From contig PUQB01000084.1 of NCBI GenBank assembly GCA_003024785.1, forward strand, positions 597,932 to 661,931: a stretch of 64,000 nt of DNA. The letters run 5' to 3'. Source of the stretch: Selaginella tamariscina. Taxonomy: Eukaryota; Streptophyta; Lycopodiopsida; Selaginellales; Selaginellaceae. Position numbers and translations under genes: made by a program. The notes beneath the pieces were generated by a model. The model was not told the origin of the DNA. It was given only the letters and a program-made list of their open reading frames with translations, and searched no databases. This document shows positions 11,878-24,365 of the stretch, piece by piece; positions within the stretch are counted from its first letter, which is position 1; the number at the start of each line of letters is the position of its first letter.

Positions 11878-11945
11878 GGGATTTTCGTTGTAAACAGGCC
11901 ATGGAATTCGGATTAATCGATGGGCTTCTGGAAACAGAATATTAA
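9949..11945 (+). CDS. CLPP6: Plastid ATP-dependent Clp protease proteolytic subunit, CLPP6 type
   Basis: Eight exons, all phase 0: 9949-10128, 10799-10945, 11015-11080, 11164-11229, 11361-11501, 11563-11616, 11749-11841 and 11898-11945, giving 264 residues with a GT-AG intron everywhere. The first 60 residues are Ser/Thr/Ala/Arg-rich, as in a chloroplast transit peptide. The body matches plant CLPP6 closely: [43 protein letters not shown], and the C-terminus [13 protein letters not shown]. The serine-protease triad is present: Ser168 (AAS), His193 (MIH) and Asp242 (TERD). ClpP subunits form the barrel of the stromal Clp protease that degrades proteins delivered by ClpC-type chaperones; CLPP6 belongs to the heteromeric plastid core. 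I chose ATG 9949 because the in-frame TTG before it is not a plant start. Introns carry CA, CT and TG tracts. A decayed copy of the exon 2 edge lies in intron 1. The frame is intact. Confidence 0.95.
10140..10370. repeat. (CA)n and (CT)n(CA)n tracts in CLPP6 intron 1
   Basis: A CA/TA tract at about 10143-10178 and a (CT)n to (CA)n compound tract at about 10313-10370 inside the first intron. Confidence 0.9.
10579..10652 (+). pseudogene. Decayed partial copy of CLPP6 exon 2 with splice-like ends
   Basis: The DNA from about 10569 repeats that at about 10789, the exon 2 acceptor and first codons. Shared blocks are TTG(C/T)TGCACAGGGCAGTG and TGCAAAGAA, about 220 bp apart. The copy keeps an AG acceptor (10577-10578) and is followed by a consensus-looking GTAAGA donor at 10653. 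Read in the CLPP6 frame it hits a stop after five codons, so it cannot contribute protein. If it were spliced in it would act as a poison exon; that is inference. It may simply be a fossil of a small tandem duplication. Confidence 0.6.
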
Positions 11946-12205
11946 CCAATATCTGAGAAAAAGTTAAGTCCTATATCAATAAATTACAGCACATCTATAA
12001 TTAACTATATAATTAACACTACTAGCTACATTACAGATAGATTTGATGCAAGTTGGAACGAATACTAAGTATTTTGTATTGAACAGTTAGTTCAAATCAA
12101 AACGTTCTTGTTTATTCGATGTTGAACTCATATACTAATAAACTTCTATATATATTATATATATATATTGTGTGCGAGAGAGAGAGAGAGAGAGAGAGAG
12201 TTATT

Positions 12206-13743
12206 TTACTTGAACTTGTAAGGCTTATACACGTAATGATAAAGATCCCAGTGGTAATTATCCGCTGCACTAATAGGCTGCTTTTCTTGAGCGGATACAG
12301 GACGGGCAGCTTCTACTGCAACTACAGGTGACTTTGACGGCTCCGGTGGTGCCGTGTTCGGCCTTGGTTCCCTGGGTTCGTTAAACATCTGCGGCCTCTC
12401 CGGTACCTTCATTATTGGGTTTGGTTCCCAGTTCAACACGTTGTACGCTCTGTTTCCAGACATCTTGCTTTGTATTCGTAGCCTTCTCTGCCCTTCTCTC
12501 CATCTGCGGTAAACTGCTTACACACATATATATACACACACAAACGTTCATGTGTGTGTGCGCATCCGAATATATACATACAATGCATACTCTCTCTCTC
12601 TCTCTCTCCCCTTATGTTTATATATATACTTACAGTGCCATGTCTTCAATATATTTGAGTCTCTGGCCATCAAGGCTGGCCTCGTATTCCCCTTTCATAA
12701 AATCGTATGGCTCACCAAGTTTGTTTGTATGATGGCCGTTAAACCTCAATGCATATTCGTGCTGCAGCTTCTTTTGCCATTGCTTCTCCCTCTGTTCAAA
12801 TATCTTTTGCTCTCTGTATGCTTGACGTGCCATCTTAACTGATCTCCATTCCTAAATTTAAAATATACGTACGCACACATATGTGCACCTGTGTGGTGTG
12901 TGTGTGTGTGTGAATAACCATGAATATACTTAAAACCAGATTCTAAGGATCTTATCGTTTTTATTTACCACATCCTAGACACATAGTATTTTTAATGTTT
13001 GTCATTTTATATTGTAATATTTAATTTAACAGTTTAAGTATTAAAATAATTCTGTATAAAAACTATTAATAGGAATATAAAATATTAATAGCATTTTATT
13101 AATGTGATTAAAAACATTAATAAATTAATATCAACTTGAATTTATTATAATCTAACATAAGTAATGTATTAATATACGCAAATTAATTAGTTTAATTAAT
13201 TAATATCTACCTCCTCTCTTTTTTTTCTAACATCTTCTGAAGCCTTGAGTGACGTGGCAAAGTCTTTGTCCAGTCTCTCTTCTTCTGGAGCATATTGGAT
13301 GGTGTCCTTGTTAGGCTCAATAAGGGCCTTTGTTCTGTATACATCGTATCGTATAAATCCAAATGTTCTGCTTGCAAGCCTCCTCTTTTCCAGAATATCC
13401 AAATCCTATTAAAAAAAATTCTAAAATAAATGAATAATTAAATATTTAGAATGTATAATTAGTAAGCTGTTTTTAACGATCATATAAACATTATGTGTGT
13501 GTGTGTGTGTGTTTTAAAAGAATGATGTATTCTTACTTATGTTTATGTTTATATAAGTTTTATTCTAAATGTATGAAAGTCAGCTGGTTTTCATGATATA
13601 ATGCCGCATATTGTTTAAAAAAATGGTGTGTTTACCTTGGGAACATGTGAGGTTCTGGAGTAATCTAGTGACGTGTAGCTGGCATAAGTATCCCGGGGTA
13701 ACCACGTAGGATGGTTGGCCCTTTCCACCTTTACTGACGCCAT
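12206..13743 (-). CDS. Unrecognised 272-residue charged protein, four exons
   Basis: Exons on the minus strand: 13636-13743, 13211-13405, 12634-12851 and 12206-12503; junction phases 0, 0, 2; GT-AG introns; 272 residues, frame intact. I do not recognise the family. What can be seen: an N-terminal WLPRDTYASYTSLDYSR stretch rich in Tyr/Ser; a central highly charged, probably helical stretch (residues about 80-150: KKREEEWRSVKMARQAYREQ, then FEQREKQWQKKLQHEYALRF); a Pro/Glu-rich linker (PERPQMFNEPREPRPNTAPP); and an aromatic, basic C-terminus, HWDLYHYVYKPYKFK. There is no signal peptide or membrane span. The mix of W/Y/P motifs with long charged helices resembles small axonemal microtubule-associated proteins, but this is a composition argument only. 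The gene converges on CLPP6, with about 260 bp between stop codons holding an (AG)n tract. Confidence 0.75.
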
Positions 13744-15450
13744 CGCTTTCAACCAAAACCCTAATAACAGATGAAACATGACGTGGGAAAACCGCTCTAC
13801 GTGGATGGCGCGGCAGGCGTGTGTTTTAGGGCTATGGTCCCACGTGGCTTTCACGTTTTCACACAAGGATGGTTCTGAACTTACAAAAAACAATTTATAA
13901 TTCATACCATATAATATTATGACATGCATTTATATATGCACATATGTATATATACCAAAGCAAATTATACACTTTAGTATACAAATTATATATGGTAATA
14001 TATACATGGTATATGCAATCTCCATACCCAGGTATTGTTTTGATCATTTGAAGAACTTTTAATTTAAATGGTAGTTATTATATATAAATGAACTGAAAAA
14101 GAAATTATGACATTAAAGGCTAAAGTTAAAACATTCTAGAAAATATTTACTTTTTGAAAATGTCAAAAATACCGAATATGAATAATAACATACTCGCTGA
14201 CATAACTTAAATTGTATATCTATAATATGTATATTATATTTATGTTTAAATTTATAAAAAATATTAATCTTATTTCATTCTCATTTACAGTAGTGTTACT
14301 TTTAGTTTGCAGATGTGTTTAAATTAATTGAAATGTTTGTGTATGTTTCTTAAATAGAAATGTTAAAACTTAATACAGTGAAGTATAATTAATTCCAATT
14401 TATCTTATATATATATATATATATAAACAATTATAATTGGGTGAGTGTGAGTGAGCCTAACACGGTTGTAAAACATTTGATTTTCACGTTTGGCAATGTG
14501 TTAAAAATTCAGTTTAAGGTTTTAGTCAAAATTATTAAAACGGCGGATGTACACAAAATATATATATATATATATATATCATCTTATTTTAATAATAAAT
14601 ATACAATTTTAATATGTTAAATAATATTTTATTTAAATCTTTAAACATAAAGATATATTTATTAGTTTAGTCTTTTAGGATTGTCATTGTTAAAGACTGA
14701 AACCATTTCAATTAGAACATATTCTTAATATATATTTTTAGAACATTAATATAAAATATGTTAATAGCATATCTTTAAATTATAGTTTAATATTATTGAG
14801 AAATTCTTAAATGAAACTTAAATGGTCGTCCAGTATATTTACATGTATTTTCATTCACATTTATAAATATATGTATCTAGAATTATTTAGTTATTAATAT
14901 TATTTGACCCTTCTTGAACATAATCACATACAAGAGATTTAAGACACACACGTATGTATATATATATATATCCATTTTAAAGCTTTAAATAGTTGAGTAT
15001 AACTTAATTCCATTTTATACATACTCATTACAAGTTTAAAAATATTATACGTATGTATAATAAAGTATATACATACATATTCATATCAGAAATTTAAATA
15101 AAAAAACATATCCTAAATATCGGTAAAATGTAGATAAGTGGTTTTTTCTCAATTTTATGTGAACACTTTCACAATATTGTTACACATGCACGCACACACA
15201 ATGGACCATGTATTATCGTATGTGTAGACACTTATGCAATTATATACGATCACCACATGTGTACATTTCTTTGGACTTTCTGAGTATATATCTATATCAT
15301 ATAATGTGTCATTCTAAATAAGGTGTATACTTCTTATCAACCCTGTTGTGTCTATCTATATGCACATACAATGCAGACTTGAAATGTAATAATTGTCTTA
15401 ACGAAACGATTGCAAAATAAGTTAAATCTATTGTGTAAGAAATTACATGC
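13744..15450. other. Intergenic, AT-rich, nothing recognised
   Basis: Includes the upstream region of the 272-aa gene (GC-richer, with ACGTGG-type motifs at about 13780-13850 that resemble ABRE/G-box cores) and then long AT-rich DNA with TA tracts near 14407 and 14560. No open frame of interest. Confidence 0.55.
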
Positions 15451-16602
15451 CTAAAACAAATTATTTTTACAAATCTTAGGAGCGTCTGGCCCATCCCACG
15501 TACTCCACTTCTGTTGAAACTGAGAAAGCTTAGAAACACACTCCTCGTTAGTCATGTTCATGATTTCTCTTCTCTCATCTGCCGCTTGCTGCCCTGCTAT
15601 GTCATCAAATATAGCTGGCCAAGACTTGTCCCAATCCATACCAGATGCATCGCAAATCTCCAGATCTAAGCCTTGTGTAGGAATCCAACCGCCAACCATT
15701 CTGTTTACCATTCTCCTTGCCTCTTTCCCACTTATCACTGGTTCACATGGACGACAGTAAGCCCCGTTTAATGGTCCCTTACTGCCGATCGAGGTCACCA
15801 AGGCACCCTCCTTTCCCGGTGGGAAATTGAAACTCCGGTTACTCAGAATACAGAAAGGAAACGGTTCTTCTATAACATTCACGTGTTGCAACTGAATCTG
15901 TGCTTTATATGCTTCTTCTGAATTTTCTCTTTCATACCCTGCGATATGTATCATCTCTAGTGCATTCAACCTTGAAAACGCATACCTGCTCAAATCTCTT
16001 TCTCCCACACCCAACCGATCGTTGTATCCTCCATATCTTGTTCCGAATGGTACAGTATAAGCGCCCTTGATGTATAATGTTCGTATGGGATCTGACCAGA
16101 AAGTATCAAGCCTGGTTCTGATGATCCAGTCGAAGCCATAGCCTTGAAGCTGCTCTTGCTTGCGAATCATCCGTTCGCAGCCTTCAACCAAGTCAAAATA
16201 TTGCAGTAAACCTTGGATGCCTCTCGGTGATGTTTTCGCTGAAAGCGTTTGCGTGTAGATTCGGTCTTCCCTTATATGTCGAGGGTAGGAGAGCGTTGCA
16301 TAAGTGAAGTTGTAATCGCCTTCCAATGCCACTATTTTGTACGAGTCTCTGTCAATATGCATGTTGATGAAGATACTGGCGCTCTTGAGCGGATTCAGAA
16401 GGTGCTTGCGGATTGTTGGCCCTGTGAGTTCTAAGTGCCTTGCCTCTCCAACCAAACATATTGCAACCCTGCAATTATTTATGTTTTCGAGGATCGGAAT
16501 TTCCTTGCGTGGAACGTATGCCGACTGTTGAACGTAAACGAATGTTATAAGTACTAGACTCAGAATAATCCATTTAGGAATCCTTAATAGATACGATTTC
16601 AT
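15451..16602 (-). CDS. DUF7796-type type II membrane protein, glycosyltransferase-like
   Basis: A single intron-less frame of 383 residues with an ATG start at 16602. Residues about 10-27 (KWIILSLVLITFVYV) form one N-terminal signal anchor, so the bulk should lie in the Golgi/ER lumen. The luminal part starts with CRVAICLVGEARHLELTGPT and contains GYGFDWIIRTRLDTFW, LYIKGAYTVPFGTRYGGYND and a C-terminal Cys-containing tail. I match this layout to plant proteins annotated DUF7796 (often described as glycosyltransferase-like); the RxRxDxFW segment looks like an acidic metal- or nucleotide-sugar-binding site. That assignment rests on memory of the family and is moderate. The substrate is unknown. 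The frame is uninterrupted. Telobox-like AAACCCTAA motifs lie 150-230 bp upstream. Confidence 0.65.
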   Translation of the reverse strand: MKSYLLRIPKWIILSLVLITFVYVQQSAYVPRKEIPILENINNCRVAICLVGEARHLELTGPTIRKHLLNPLKSASIFINMHIDRDSYKIVALEGDYNFTYATLSYPRHIREDRIYTQTLSAKTSPRGIQGLLQYFDLVEGCERMIRKQEQLQGYGFDWIIRTRLDTFWSDPIRTLYIKGAYTVPFGTRYGGYNDRLGVGERDLSRYAFSRLNALEMIHIAGYERENSEEAYKAQIQLQHVNVIEEPFPFCILSNRSFNFPPGKEGALVTSIGSKGPLNGAYCRPCEPVISGKEARRMVNRMVGGWIPTQGLDLEICDASGMDWDKSWPAIFDDIAGQQAADERREIMNMTNEECVSKLSQFQQKWSTWDGPDAPKICKNNLF

Positions 16603-16733
16603 TGTTGTTCAATCACAAACAATAAATTGATATCGAAATCACCAAAATACACTTTTCGAGTAAGGTGGCGAACGTGTTTGGAGTGGCGACCATGACCCCT
16701 TTTAAACTCAATTATGCATGTTAAGCCAGCTAC

Positions 16734-16825
16734 TATACAAGTTGCTAATGTATACACGTTCTCTTCGGTTTAAACAAGACTTTTAAACCCTAAGTATTTA
16801 TACAAGTTGCTAATGTATACACGTT
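16734..16825. repeat. 27-bp direct repeat, 65 bp apart
   Basis: TATACAAGTTGCTAATGTAT plus ACACGTT occurs at 16734-16760 and again at 16799-16825, each followed within 35 bp by an AAACCCTAA motif. It lies upstream of the DUF7796-like gene and may be part of its promoter or a small tandem duplication. Confidence 0.8.
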
Positions 16826-16829
16826 TAGA

Positions 16830-18399
16830 AACCCTAAAAAATACTTATATAGAGAATGAAACCAGGGTTGTTTTGTGTTTATATGAATAGGCGTGCTTTG
16901 ACTTGCGTTAATTACCAAAGCTCTTTTTTAATTGAGTGTTATAAGAATATTTTTTAATATATCAAAAATATGTCGATGAAAATTATGGGAAAAATACAAG
17001 TATTTACATATATATCTTTTAAATTTTAAATATTATATTTCCTCTGGAAAAATTAATATGCTTCAATGTTAAAAAGTACATAAAAATTAGAATAAGTTTG
17101 TAAATCATGGTATTTAACTCCAAATAAAACCAATTATACACACACATACACACATAATTATTTCATTCCTTTTAATTAAATTTATGTGTTTTAATTGATT
17201 TTATTATTTTATATTATTTTATAAAATAAAGATAAAGAAATAATAATAAGAATACTTCCTTAATTTTGAAGTAAAATGATTAACATATGGATTTGTCTAA
17301 ATAATTTTTATATTGAACACTGTTAAAATATTATACAAAGTATTAACAAGCGTATTTATTTAAGTTGAAAGCTTCATGTTTTGAATTACATTTATAATAT
17401 ATGTATCTATATATTTAAATTAAACTATTATTAATATTCTAATTTCATATAATAATTATTTCTTAATTATAATTTATGCATATATAACATATTTAAAACC
17501 GTTGAGCTTCACATGTTCGACTTTCATACATACACATATATTATGTAGTAAGGTGTGTGTGTGTGCGTGTGTATAAAATACGCATGAAATGTTGGATTGG
17601 TGTAAGTTTGTTTTTAACTATGTTATATAAGACATTATCTTTGTAAGATATAAATATGTGCGTTATGTATGTATGTGTATCAGTATTGCATTATACACGT
17701 AATACGTTGCATTGTATATGTGTATGTTATCTGTGTATTATACAACACTCGTGTATACATAGAAATACATGTGAGCTTCTTTTGTGAAAAAAAAAAAAAA
17801 AAAAAACGAGTCCCCGTTACTTTGAGATGAATATGAATATCTATGAATACTCCAATGACTTATCTTCATTTACTAAGTCTCCCTATAATTTAATAACATT
17901 AAAATAATGTATTCTTGGAAATCAAACGCCCCACATAAGAAAGAATAATTTTGTGGATAAAATCTTAAATAACATCATTGTTTCAGTTGGCATAATATTA
18001 TTCACAAAACAAAAAAGCTTCAAAAATGAGGATAGATTTGTATTAAAGAAGGACTTATTATGTATATTATTTGATTTGAAAAAAATAAATTATGAATCAA
18101 ATATTAATTAAAAATGTCTAGCTTATGTAAATAAGTAATATATATAAAAATTTATAAAATTACTTTGACTTTCCATTTTCATTTTACAAATTCATTTTTA
18201 AAATCACTTAGTATTAGAAGGGTGCAATGAAATTTTTACAAGAGCAAAAATATTAATATATTGGACATTTGAATTGTTATTAAATATGTGTTTTCCTTTA
18301 TAAAGAATTTTTTTATCATATTATGAAGCATAAATTTTATTTATAATAAGTTTGATGTAATAAATAATTATTTTTATTATATATTATTATTAAAAATAA
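16830..18399. other. AT-rich intergenic DNA, no gene seen
   Basis: Only A/T-rich DNA, TG tracts (about 17555-17573) and a 20-bp A run (about 17787-17806). Confidence 0.55.
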
Positions 18400-19632
18400 A
18401 ATTAATTAAACATGTGGCATTTTCCACATTGACGATGACACAATGACAAGGCACGGTTAATGCTTACATCAGCATGGATATTATATATTCTATTTAGAAA
18501 CGCATTGTTTCCCCTCCGAAAATGATCTCCAATCAAATTTTAAATTGATTAATAAAACTATAAACTTATATTGTACAAATACTCTGAAGTGAGGATGATG
18601 TGCTATAGTAAAATCACATATATAAAACTGTTTAACTAAGTATGATATATGAAAGATGTTATATTGGTGCAGCGGAACTAGTTTGTAGTACACCACCAAG
18701 ACATGTACACACACACACATATATGTGTGCGTGTGTATGTATATATTTATATGCGTGTATGTCCATACACACACAGTTATATGTAGACATAGTAACACGC
18801 ACATGCGTATATACAAATTCAATCATAAATATAGCTTTCAAGTTGTGGTAGTTTTAACTATCTTAATTACGTAAGATAACAGTTATGTGAACAAATATAT
18901 ATATATATATATATATGTTAGTATGTGTGTGTGTGTACTTCTTTTCCTTCTGACTATTAATAACATTCTAGAACTACTTGTATAGTTACCTAAACTATAC
19001 AAGTATATAAATGGTTACTTACACGTATGCATACAGATGTGTGTATATCCGATCATATTTATAATGTTAATGTATATAAAATTGTACCCGAATATATACA
19101 TCTATTATTATAAAATAAATTTATATACTCTTCACATCTATTAAATGCAAGTTTATCTATTTTGATAATTTTATCAGTTTGTGTTCTATTCTCTAAAATA
19201 TAAAAGAATTAACAAGAAAATGAATTTTATTTTGAGTTAAAATAATAATCATAATAACATAGCAACAGATAATAATTATTTAATATTTCACGGGCATAAT
19301 CTAACAGTTATGTTATGTAAGAGAAATAAAAGTTCAATTGTACTCATTTAAAATTTATGAAATGCTGTAGAGGGAAACCGTTACTTGAATTTATTATTCT
19401 TTATGCATCGACTCTAAAAAAAAATGTTTTTCTTATTAATTTTTTTTATTAGTGTTTAAACGTGTGTAAATTTGACGTGTCTGCTTTGTAACCAGTGATT
19501 AAATCCGTAGTCGAAAAATTCTACGGAAATGTTTAATTACTAATTTATTAATTACTAATTTAATTTAATTACTAATCCGTAGCATTTTTTTACTACGGCA
19601 TATATCACTGTTTGTAACTTCTTGTGTGGTAT
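18400..19632. repeat. Diverged duplicate I of the sulfotransferase 3' flank and last-exon edge
   Basis: This stretch aligns with 25440-26090 (duplicate II) and 26565-27130 (duplicate III, next to the gene). Shared blocks are GCTATAGTAAAATCACATAT, GGAACTAGTTTGT, ACTCTTCACATCTATTAAAT and TATAAACTT. At its right end it keeps a piece of the sulfotransferase terminal exon: GACGTGTCTGCTTTGTAAC, then CTTCTTGTGTGGTAT, against ACGTGTCTGCTTCGTAGC...CTTCTTGTGTGGTAC in the real exon (27242-27275). The exon piece is split by a MITE and then by the LTR element. Confidence 0.7.
19493..19610. mobile_element. hAT-like MITE, 118 bp, with 8-bp target duplication
   Basis: The terminal inverted repeats are about 34 bp: left CAGTGAT.....CCGTAGT... 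with CTACGG, and the right end is the same in reverse complement with a few mismatches. It is flanked on both sides by an identical 8-bp TTTGTAAC (19485-19492 and 19611-19618). An 8-bp duplication with CAGTG ends is the hallmark of hAT-superfamily insertions. The interior is AT-rich and non-coding. Removing one duplication copy and the MITE restores homology to the sulfotransferase last exon, which confirms the insertion site. Confidence 0.85.
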
Positions 19633-19838
19633 TGAAAGAGCAGATATATTAAATGAAAATCTGATATATTAGTTTACAAAAAACCCTGCTTATATACAGG
19701 AGGTCTCCTGCCACGTGGCACACATGCGACACGTGGCGCTGACACATGGGGGCCAGATCACCACCCATGTGTCACTACGCATGTGCGTATATACACATGC
19801 GTATATACGGTACGTTACCTAATATACAGTATCTTACA
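19633..19838 (-). repeat. LTR (3' LTR of the minus-strand element)
   Basis: 206 bp, TG...CA. It carries paired CATGTGTC/GACACATG-like and CATGCGTATATAC motifs and differs from its partner by a 2-bp indel in a TA run. Confidence 0.93.
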
Positions 19839-19854
19839 CTATCCTCCCCTCTGC

Positions 19855-22800
19855 GGCTGTGTAGATGGTGATGGATCTGATGGTCCTGGATCCGTGTGAG
19901 CTGGGCCATCTAAGGTATGACCAAATGTACTCAACGAGTCTCGAACGACAAACCGTTTCATTCGAACCACGTGAACTATCTCAACCTCATGAGATCCCAC
20001 CAACTTTACTTGATATACCTGAGGACCAACCTTTCGGAGTACTCGGTAGGGACCAAGCCACTTGTGTAATAAACCAGTTGCAAGCCCAGGTGCAGTCAGC
20101 TTGGGAAAACGTACCAGGACTAAGTCACCGTCAGCAAAATCTGGTGGAATTTGATGTCGTGCATTGTAAGAAGATTGCTGCCGCATTTGAGCTCGACCAA
20201 GATGTTCAGCAGACTCTGCACGCAGAAGAGGCAAAACAGCATCCAAATGTCGAGCCCACATCTTTGCATCCTCGGCACGTGGCAGATTCGATGATAACCC
20301 CAATTCACTAGGCAACTTAGGATCATATCCATACAATGCCTTGAATGGAGAGATACCAATCGAACTCTGAATGCCTGTTACATAAGCAAATCTCAAACAT
20401 CGCAAATACCAATCCCAGTCCGTGTGATTGAAGTTCACATACTTCGAGATCATACCCTTGAAGGTCCGATTCAATCGCTCCACCAAACCATCAGTTTGTG
20501 GATGATACGGAGAGGCAAATGAATGTTTTACCCCTAACCTCTCACACAACACTCGGAATACCTCTGCAATGAAAGCGGGGCCATTGTCTGATAACATCCG
20601 CTCTGGACAAGAATGCTGCAAAACCACATTATCGAACAGAAACAAAGCTGTTGACATGGCAGTTGCATCCGGAAGAGCACCAACCTCTACCCATCGAGTT
20701 AAATAATCGGATACAACAATGATGTACTGGTTACCTTGAGAAGAACGTGGAAAAGGTCCCATTAAATCCACTGCAATTAACTCAAAAGGGCGAGAGACAT
20801 TGATGGATTCCAACCCCATGGCCCGAGTCGTAGAGGAATTCCGAGTTTGACAAGTGGGACAACTTTGAATATACCTGATCACATCACCACGCATGCTTGG
20901 CCAATAAAATGATCGGCGCAGCTTCTCCAACACTCGTTGATGACCAAGATGACCTCCAACAATAGGTGAATCATGATATGCTCGAAGAAGGTGTGGAACA
21001 TATGTAGAGGGTACAGCCAAACGCCATTGTCCTCTGGATTTGTCCCAATAAAATACAATAAACCATCCTGAAGTCGAAACTGAGCATGATATTGTCGAAA
21101 CCGAGGTTCGGAAGACGGAATTGCAAACGCATCGCGTAATTGCCTCGTCCATGGTTCATGTTTTTGAGCATCCTGCCACTGTTCCAAGGATGGTAAGTCG
21201 GCATCGAATACCTGAGGGGCTTGTATCAAACCGAATGCTGCAGCTACTGCATGAGCAGGCAAAGTGGAATCGGAGAGGGGTGCTCGAGAAAGTGCATCCG
21301 CATCCACCATTGTTCGCCCAGGCCTGTGCACCACCTTAAAGTTATATACCTGGAGACGTAATGCCCATCTGGCTACGCGACCCACTAAATTCTTCCGTTT
21401 TAATAAGGAAGTGACAGCAGCATGATCACACTCCAAAAGCGTTTCACTCCCATGTAAGTAGGCATGAAGTCGTTCAAAACCCCAAACAGCAGCAAGGCAT
21501 TCTTTTTCAGTAGTGGAATAATTCCGCTCAGCCGGCGTGAGTACTCGACTAATGTAAGCCACCGGGTGTCGAATTGAAGAATCCACAGCATCAGTTTGCA
21601 TCAATACACCACCAATACCAACATCTGAGGCATCTACTCGTAAAATGAACGGACGAGTAAAATCTGGGTATTGAAGCAATGGTGGAGTTGTCAGGAACTC
21701 TTTTAACTGGTCAAATGCCTGCTGACACCTGCGAGTCCACCTGAAAGATACCTGTGGCCGAACTAACTCCCGAAGAGGGGCAGTTCGATCAGTGAGATGA
21801 TCGATAAATCGACCCAAGTACTGCACCGTGCCCAAGAAACGTTGGACTTCCTGTACTGTACGGGGACGAGGAACTCTCGAACAGCTCGCAACTTCATTGG
21901 ATCCACCTGTAAACCCTCTCGAGATATACGGTAACCCAAGTAAGTGGTGTCGGTCGAACCAAACACACACTTTTCAAGTTTCAACTTCAGGCCAACTTCT
22001 CGAAATCGATCAAGAACGCGCCGTACATCACGAATGTGATCCTCCCAAGAACCAGACCCATGAATGAGCACATCGTCGATAAAATCGGCAGTGATATCAG
22101 GCATATCGGAAAGAAGCTCATCCATCATGCGTTGAAAGGTGGCAGGAGCTGAAGTCAATCCAAAAGGCATAACCAAAAACTCGTAAAGACCAAATGGTGT
22201 CCGGAAGGCCGTTTTTGGAATATCCTCCTCAGCCATAGGAACCTGCCAATATCCTGATGCCAAATCCAACTTAGTAAACCATCGACTCTGACCCAAACGA
22301 TCTAATAGATCGGCAGAGTTCGGAAGTGGATAGACATCTTTGATGGTAACATCGTTAAGAGGTCGGTAATCCACACAAAATCGGAGAGATCCATCAGGCT
22401 TGGGAACCAAATGAGGTTCACATGCCCATGGACTCCGTGACGGACGACACACTCGTTTACCAATCATATCAGTAACAGCTGTTCGCATGGCTGATAACTC
22501 CTTTGGTGACCTGCGTCGAACCGGGACTTTGAAAGGCTTTGCATTGCCGGTGGGTATACAGTGTCGAGTCTTCACACGTGCACCTTGGGACAGATCAAAT
22601 TTGAACAAACTTGCATACTGTTTCTTAAGTTGTTCGATGCAGTGTGCTCGACACTCAGGTGACGGATCCGGCATTTGAACCTGTTGAGATGAACACCATC
22701 CCAAGACCGGAATCAAAGGAGCTGTATGCGTGATACAAACAGCAACAAACTTCTCTGGACGTAAAGGAACAGACTGCAAAGACACAGACTCCAAGCGTAA

Positions 22801-23260
22801 TACAGGAGGAGAGAGTGAAAAATCACATGTACCTTTCGACTGCTTTAACCAATCACATCCCAGAATGATGTCAAAGACCTGGGAAGGGACAACCCTAAGA
22901 GACCCAGAGGGAAACTTACAGTTGGCACCCATAACAGTGTAGTCGAAGTGGTGTACTGTGATACTGCACGAGACTGCCCATTACCATATAAAATGTGCAA
23001 GACCTTATCTGCTCGTCTCAAGGGTAATGAGCACCGATGCGCCAGAGAAGTAGTTATGGAAGACATGCTAGATCCTGTATCCACAAGTACTGTGACTGAA
23101 ACATCATTCACTCGTGCAGAAAATGTGAAAACTGGATGATTTGGTGGAACTTGCAACCCTTGATATGCATAGCGAAAAAACATGGAGGTGGAGTTTCCAT
23201 CGCACGGGATCCCTCCGTCGCCCGTACGATTACTGGTTTTCCGCAACAGATCCACCCGCA
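19855..23260 (-). mobile_element. pol region of the Ty3/Gypsy element (PR-RT-RH-IN)
   Basis: Protease near 23.1 kb, reverse transcriptase about 22.6-22.0 kb, RNase H about 21.8-21.3 kb, integrase about 21.1-19.9 kb, in that order on the minus strand. Motifs are listed under the whole element. Confidence 0.88.
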
Positions 23261-24312
23261 AGAGAGAGCGTCATCATCTGGAAGCTCATCATCAGACATA
23301 ATGGCCGCCACAGGTACACCATCCGGAACATATGGTCGCCAGCCTGGATGTGGTGGACGCCAATCAGGATACACATCGCATGCCCGCCAAGTATGTCCAG
23401 GTGCCCAACAGGCCCAGCAGTGAACTTGATTGGGTTGACCTGCATTGTTCCGATTCCTCCTGTCACGAATCCGTGGATTTTGACCACCACGGGCAGGAAC
23501 TGGAGCAGGTGCAGGACGATTTCGTGGAGGTGGTCTACGGGGTGGGCCCCGAGGTCGACCACGAAAGGCTTGTCGTGCGGGCACATATGCAGCAGCATCA
23601 ACCTCCATTGGATCAGCACGCTGAACAAGAGGAGCAGGTAACCCAAGGGGAACACGGCCCTCACCAGGCACCAACTCAAAACGTTGAGCTAGTGCAAAAG
23701 CTTCCTCCAATGTGGTAGGACGAAGAGCCCGAACGAATCGAACAAGTTCGGGTCGCATAGTTGGCCATAACATACCGAGCTTAATAGGCTCAGGCATGTT
23801 AGGATACGCACGCCGAACTAAATCCCCGAACCTAATACTAAACCGCATAACAGACTCACCAGGATGTTGTCGTATCGCATGCAGTTGTTGGAAAGCATCA
23901 TCTGAATCCTCAACTTTGCCAAACGTACGTTTGAGACATTCCGTTAACCGATTACTATTGGCTTGAATCTCCGCAGCCAATCCATTATACCACTTGAGCG
24001 CAGGGCCTTCCAAACATGTAGGGAATTCTCTGAGAGCACGGGCCTCATCCCAACCATGTAACGAACAATGACTTGGAAATGATCAAACCAGTGGTATACA
24101 TCATCTCCCGGATCACCACAAAAAGATCGGGGTCGAACCCTCGGATTTGTGGCCTGTGAAGAAGATGAAGGAGTACTAGAAGCAGATCCCCCGGCATGAG
24201 GCTCAGACGGGGAAGAGGAGGACGGACCCTCAACGAAGCGCTCCAACAACTTAGTTTGTGCATCAATAGCAGTAGCAATAATGCTAAAAGCCGTCTCCAT
24301 GTTCATTGTCAT
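23110..24312 (-). mobile_element. gag region of the Ty3/Gypsy element
   Basis: Contains a retrotransposon gag-type helical domain (EGPALKWYNGL, FQQLHAIRQHPGESV), a Pro/Arg-rich linker and a CX2CX4HX4C zinc knuckle. Part of the broken element described above. Confidence 0.85.
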
Positions 24313-24365
24313 GGAAACAAGAAAAAGAAAATGCGGAAGAAAGGAATACCCAACTTCTCCACCAA

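Noticed and set aside
13690-13860. ACGTGG/CACGTG-type motifs upstream of the 272-aa gene as named ABRE/G-box operators
   Set aside because: The motif cores are present but too short and common to assign a regulator; mentioned only as context.
15309-15539. Minus-strand 76-residue frame overlapping the 3' end of the DUF7796-like gene, and plus-strand frames across it
   Set aside because: Shadows of the 383-residue frame in other registers, with no independent support.
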